Part shown: piece by piece, positions 43,208-45,521 of the stretch
Layout of the letters: each line of letters opens with the position of its first letter
How positions within the stretch are numbered: position 1 is the first letter of the stretch
Origin: Bacilli bacterium
Lineage (GTDB): Bacteria > Bacillota_I > Bacilli_A > RFN20 > CAG-826
DNA: 45,521 nt
Direction of reading: 5' to 3'
Assembly (NCBI GenBank): GCA_024408655.1
Contig: JAKSUV010000007.1
Span: forward strand, 1 to 45,521
Program-made: the position numbers and the translations under genes
The notes under the pieces: model-generated
What the model saw: the letters and a program-made list of their open reading frames with translations, nothing else
What the model was told of the DNA's origin: nothing
The model's database searches: none

Positions 43208-44118
43208 TATTTACATCCCCCGATAATTTCTTTTAACGCTTTAATTTTATAATGAGACATTACGCGTGGTAAATCCTTAATGATTTTGTAAGACGCATAA
43301 GGATCCACTAAATTCGCGGAACCAATCTCCACCGCGGTAGCGCCCGCTAACATCATTTCAATGACGTCTTCAGCGCTAGACACACCACCCATGCCGATAA
43401 CTGGAATTTTGACCGCGTGAGCGACTTGATAAACCATCCGTAAAGCAATCGGAAACACCGCATCACCACTATAACCACCAAAGGTGTTTTTAAGAATTGG
43501 CGAACGTTTCTTTAAATCAATCCGCATTCCTAGAATAGTGTTAATAAGAGATAAACCATCCGCACCCGCTTTCTCGCAAGCTTTAGCGATTTCCACAATG
43601 TTTGTGACATTCGGCGAAAGCTTGACGATGATTGGTTTTTTACTTACTTTCTTAACTGATTTAGTGACTAACGCGGCATTTTTGGCATCTGTCCCAAACG
43701 CCATGCCGCCACCATGAACGTTGGGACACGAAATATTAATTTCAATCCAACCAACTTGAGGACATTTATTTAGTTTTTTCACCACACTTACATATTCATC
43801 AATTGAGAAACCACTGACATTGGCCATCACTGGTTTCTTAAAGAACTTTTTCATCTTCGGTAGTTCAACTTTAATGACTTGATCAATCCCGGGGTTTTGT
43901 AAACCCACCGCGTTAAGAATGCCGTTTTTGCCTTCGGCAATCCGTGGGGATAAATTACCAAACCGGGGTTTTAAAGTTGTACCTTTAAAGGAGAAGGTGC
44001 CTAAGAGATTTAGATCATAAAGTTTTGCGAATTCTTCGCCATAACCAAAGGTACCACTCGCAGGAATCACTGGGTTAGTTAAGGTGATGCCACATAGTTT
44101 AACTTTGGTGTCTACCAT
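43207..44118 (-). CDS. pyrD: Dihydroorotate dehydrogenase catalytic subunit (type 1B)
   Basis: 303 residues. FMN-binding TIM barrel. IEINISCPNVHGGGMAFGTD holds the catalytic Cys of type 1B enzymes (about 130), ISLINTILGMRIDL and VIGMGGVSSAEDVIEMMLAG the phosphate site. The adjacent pyrK gene supports the NAD-dependent heterotetramer PyrD2-PyrK2. AAGGAG 5 nt before the ATG; overlaps the pyrK stop region. Confidence 0.96.
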   Translation of the reverse strand: MVDTKVKLCGITLTNPVIPASGTFGYGEEFAKLYDLNLLGTFSFKGTTLKPRFGNLSPRIAEGKNGILNAVGLQNPGIDQVIKVELPKMKKFFKKPVMANVSGFSIDEYVSVVKKLNKCPQVGWIEINISCPNVHGGGMAFGTDAKNAALVTKSVKKVSKKPIIVKLSPNVTNIVEIAKACEKAGADGLSLINTILGMRIDLKKRSPILKNTFGGYSGDAVFPIALRMVYQVAHAVKIPVIGMGGVSSAEDVIEMMLAGATAVEIGSANLVDPYASYKIIKDLPRVMSHYKIKALKEIIGGCK

Positions 44119-44834
44119 ATAATCTCCTTGCCAAGAAAGACCGGCCCATCTTTACAGACACGCTTCGCGCCTTCCTCAGTTTTAATTGTACATCCCATAC
44201 ATGCTCCAAAGCCACAACCCATTCTTTCTTCTAAAGAATATTCGCCAACTTTGGCTAACGTATAAACCGCCTTTAGCATTGGAATTGGACCGCAGGCATA
44301 AACATAATCATAACGAAGTTTTTTCATCGCATCGGTGACTAAACCTTTAACGCCGACACTACCATCAAGCGTAGTCACAATTACTTTCACGCCGAGCTTT
44401 TTAAATTCGTCCACATAGAATAATTCATTCTTCTTATTAAAGCCAAGAATGACAGTTACATCTTTCTTTTGCTTCTTTAATTCCTTGGCTAAGAAGTATA
44501 GCGGTGGAATCCCAACACCACCACCGATTAATAAATTATGTTTCTTCGCGTGGGCTAAGTTATAACCATTTCCTAAATTAGTTAATACATTAATTTCACC
44601 ACGAAGTTTACTAAGTTTATCCGTGCCTTTCCCAACCACTTTATAAATTAAAGTTAATTGGTTTTTATTCATGTCACAAATCGAGATTGGACGACGAAGA
44701 TAACAGCCCGGAATTTTTAAATTAACAAATTGTCCTGGATGCATCGTATCGATATGTTTACCAGTTAAAACTAAGCGATAAACATCGCTAGTGAGAGGGT
44801 GATTTTCTTTAATCGATAAAATTACTTCTTTCAT
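44112..44834 (-). CDS. pyrK: Dihydroorotate dehydrogenase electron-transfer subunit
   Basis: About 240 residues. The start at the ATG at 44834 (MKEVILSIKENHPLTSDVYR) aligns by pattern with other PyrK; the open frame reaches upstream to a TTG at 44846. FAD-binding domain (LRRPISICD), NAD-binding part (LLIGGGVGIPPLYFLA), and a [2Fe-2S] Cys motif near the C terminus: MGCGFGACMGC ... CKDGPVF. It passes electrons from PyrD to NAD. Its start is next to the carB stop, so reinitiation is likely. Confidence 0.93.
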   Translation of the reverse strand: MKEVILSIKENHPLTSDVYRLVLTGKHIDTMHPGQFVNLKIPGCYLRRPISICDMNKNQLTLIYKVVGKGTDKLSKLRGEINVLTNLGNGYNLAHAKKHNLLIGGGVGIPPLYFLAKELKKQKKDVTVILGFNKKNELFYVDEFKKLGVKVIVTTLDGSVGVKGLVTDAMKKLRYDYVYACGPIPMLKAVYTLAKVGEYSLEERMGCGFGACMGCTIKTEEGAKRVCKDGPVFLGKEIIW

Positions 44835-44835
44835 A

Positions 44836-45521
44836 TTAGGCATCAATCGTTGAAATCTTTAAGGTTGTCTCCTCTAATACATCAAGTAGGACACCCACGG
44901 TGTCTAGACTTGTAAACATCGTCACATTATTTTCGGTTGCCACTTGGCGAATTCGGTAACCATCGCGTTCTTCACCAAACGCCCCGACATCTTGCGTATT
45001 AATAATATAGGCGATGTGACCTTGACGAATCGCATCAGGAATTTCGTTTGAACCACCCGAAATCTTTTGCATAATGTGCGTACGAATGCCACGTTTCTTT
45101 AAATATTCCGCGGTGCCTTTTGTCGCACAGATATTAAAGCCAAGCTCATAGAAACGTTTCACTAACGGGAACGCTTCGTTTTTATCTTTATCGGCAATGG
45201 TGACAAAGATTGTACCAAAGTTTTTCACTTTCATACCACTCGCTTGTAGGGCCTTAAATAGCGCCCGGTGCATATCATCATCGTAACCAATCGCTTCGCC
45301 CGTTGATTTCATTTCGGGACTTAAGTAAGCATCTAGACCCCGTAACTTATTAAAGGAGAAGACAGGGACTTTCACATACCACCGTTTCTTTTCAGGCGCA
45401 TAGAGTTCAAAGATACCTAATTCTTTGAGGCTCTTACCTAAGATAACATCGGTCGCAATATCAGCAAGCGAATAACCAGTTGATTTAGAAAGGAACGGAA
45501 CGGTTCGTGAGGACCGTGGAT
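44836..45521 (-). CDS. carB: Carbamoyl-phosphate synthase large chain, C-terminal part (cut by the window edge)
   Basis: The frame is open to the right edge; only about the last 228 residues are here. It begins with PRSSRTVPFLSKSTGYSLAD, the end of the second ATP-grasp half, and SPEMKSTGEAIGYD links to the C-terminal MGS-like domain (FGTIFVTIADKD, FNICATKGTAEYLKKRG, INTQDVGAFGEERDGYRIRQ), the allosteric domain. An internal ATG at 45375 is not the start. First visible gene of the pyr operon; carA and other genes are expected beyond 45521. Confidence 0.96.
   Translation of the reverse strand, partial: PRSSRTVPFLSKSTGYSLADIATDVILGKSLKELGIFELYAPEKKRWYVKVPVFSFNKLRGLDAYLSPEMKSTGEAIGYDDDMHRALFKALQASGMKVKNFGTIFVTIADKDKNEAFPLVKRFYELGFNICATKGTAEYLKKRGIRTHIMQKISGGSNEIPDAIRQGHIAYIINTQDVGAFGEERDGYRIRQVATENNVTMFTSLDTVGVLLDVLEETTLKISTIDA

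Noticed and set aside
45375-45375. ATG at 45375 as the start of a separate small gene
   Set aside because: The frame is open to the window edge and upstream codons encode the conserved P-R-S-S-R-T-V-P-F segment of carB.

Overview
The window looks like a chromosomal piece of a low-GC Firmicute-type bacterium near the Mollicutes/Erysipelotrichia boundary, for example an uncultured gut RF39-like lineage. The lineage is inferred from gene content: Bacillus-like rplK-rplA-rplJ-rplL-ybxB-rpoB-rpoC order, a CdaA-type diadenylate cyclase, lipoproteins, BspA/InlB-like surface repeats, tRNAs with encoded CCA and AT-rich promoters. TGA acts as a stop in two tightly overlapping genes (at 7814 and 8209), so the Mycoplasma code (TGA = Trp) is unlikely. 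Almost every gene lies on the minus strand; only upp, a small membrane gene at 32239 and mrp are on plus.

Layout. 1-5.8 kb: a terminated tRNA-Leu/Arg/Leu cluster, yqeY, a BaiN/HI0933-type flavoprotein, a heterodimeric ABC exporter pair, then tRNA-Asn/tRNA-Glu. 5.86-9.6 kb: acpP and a compact six-gene operon. That operon has two inner-membrane proteins of TadB/TadC (T2SSF-like) topology, two small single-pass proteins (one TadE-like), a secreted protein and an unknown cytosolic protein. No motor ATPase is present. 9.6-10.0 kb: a non-coding stretch with a strong plus-strand promoter and a terminator only about 45 nt apart, opposite a 19-residue hydrophobic peptide frame. The arrangement resembles a type I toxin-antitoxin locus. 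10.0-14.4 kb: two related surface proteins with Cys-containing beta repeats, InlB-like repeats and 26-residue BspA-like repeats. One carries an apparent 1-bp frameshift. 14.5-24.9 kb: the ribosomal protein/RNA polymerase operon with its promoter and an L10 leader.

25-26.7 kb: two lipoproteins and a small membrane protein, with T10 tracts between promoter elements. 26.7-30.3 kb: a second heterodimeric ABC exporter. 30.4-38 kb: nucleotide salvage and signalling (upp, hpt, xpt, cdaA, a YjhB-like Nudix enzyme), a Zn/Cd-type P-ATPase and glyA. 38-45.5 kb: mrp, an extended uracil-permease family protein, and a de novo pyrimidine operon in the order carB (cut by the window edge)-pyrK-pyrD-pyrF-pyrE-pyrB. 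pyrB carries a PyrI-type zinc domain at its C terminus.

An expression pattern runs through the window. Genes inside operons have strong AGGAGG-type ribosome sites. Several genes at the head of transcription units (abc at 5543, nudix, the 32239 gene, cdaA, glyA, mrp) have no Shine-Dalgarno and a -10 box only 7-11 nt before the start codon, which suggests leaderless mRNAs. All functional calls are from reading the sequence; no database search was run.
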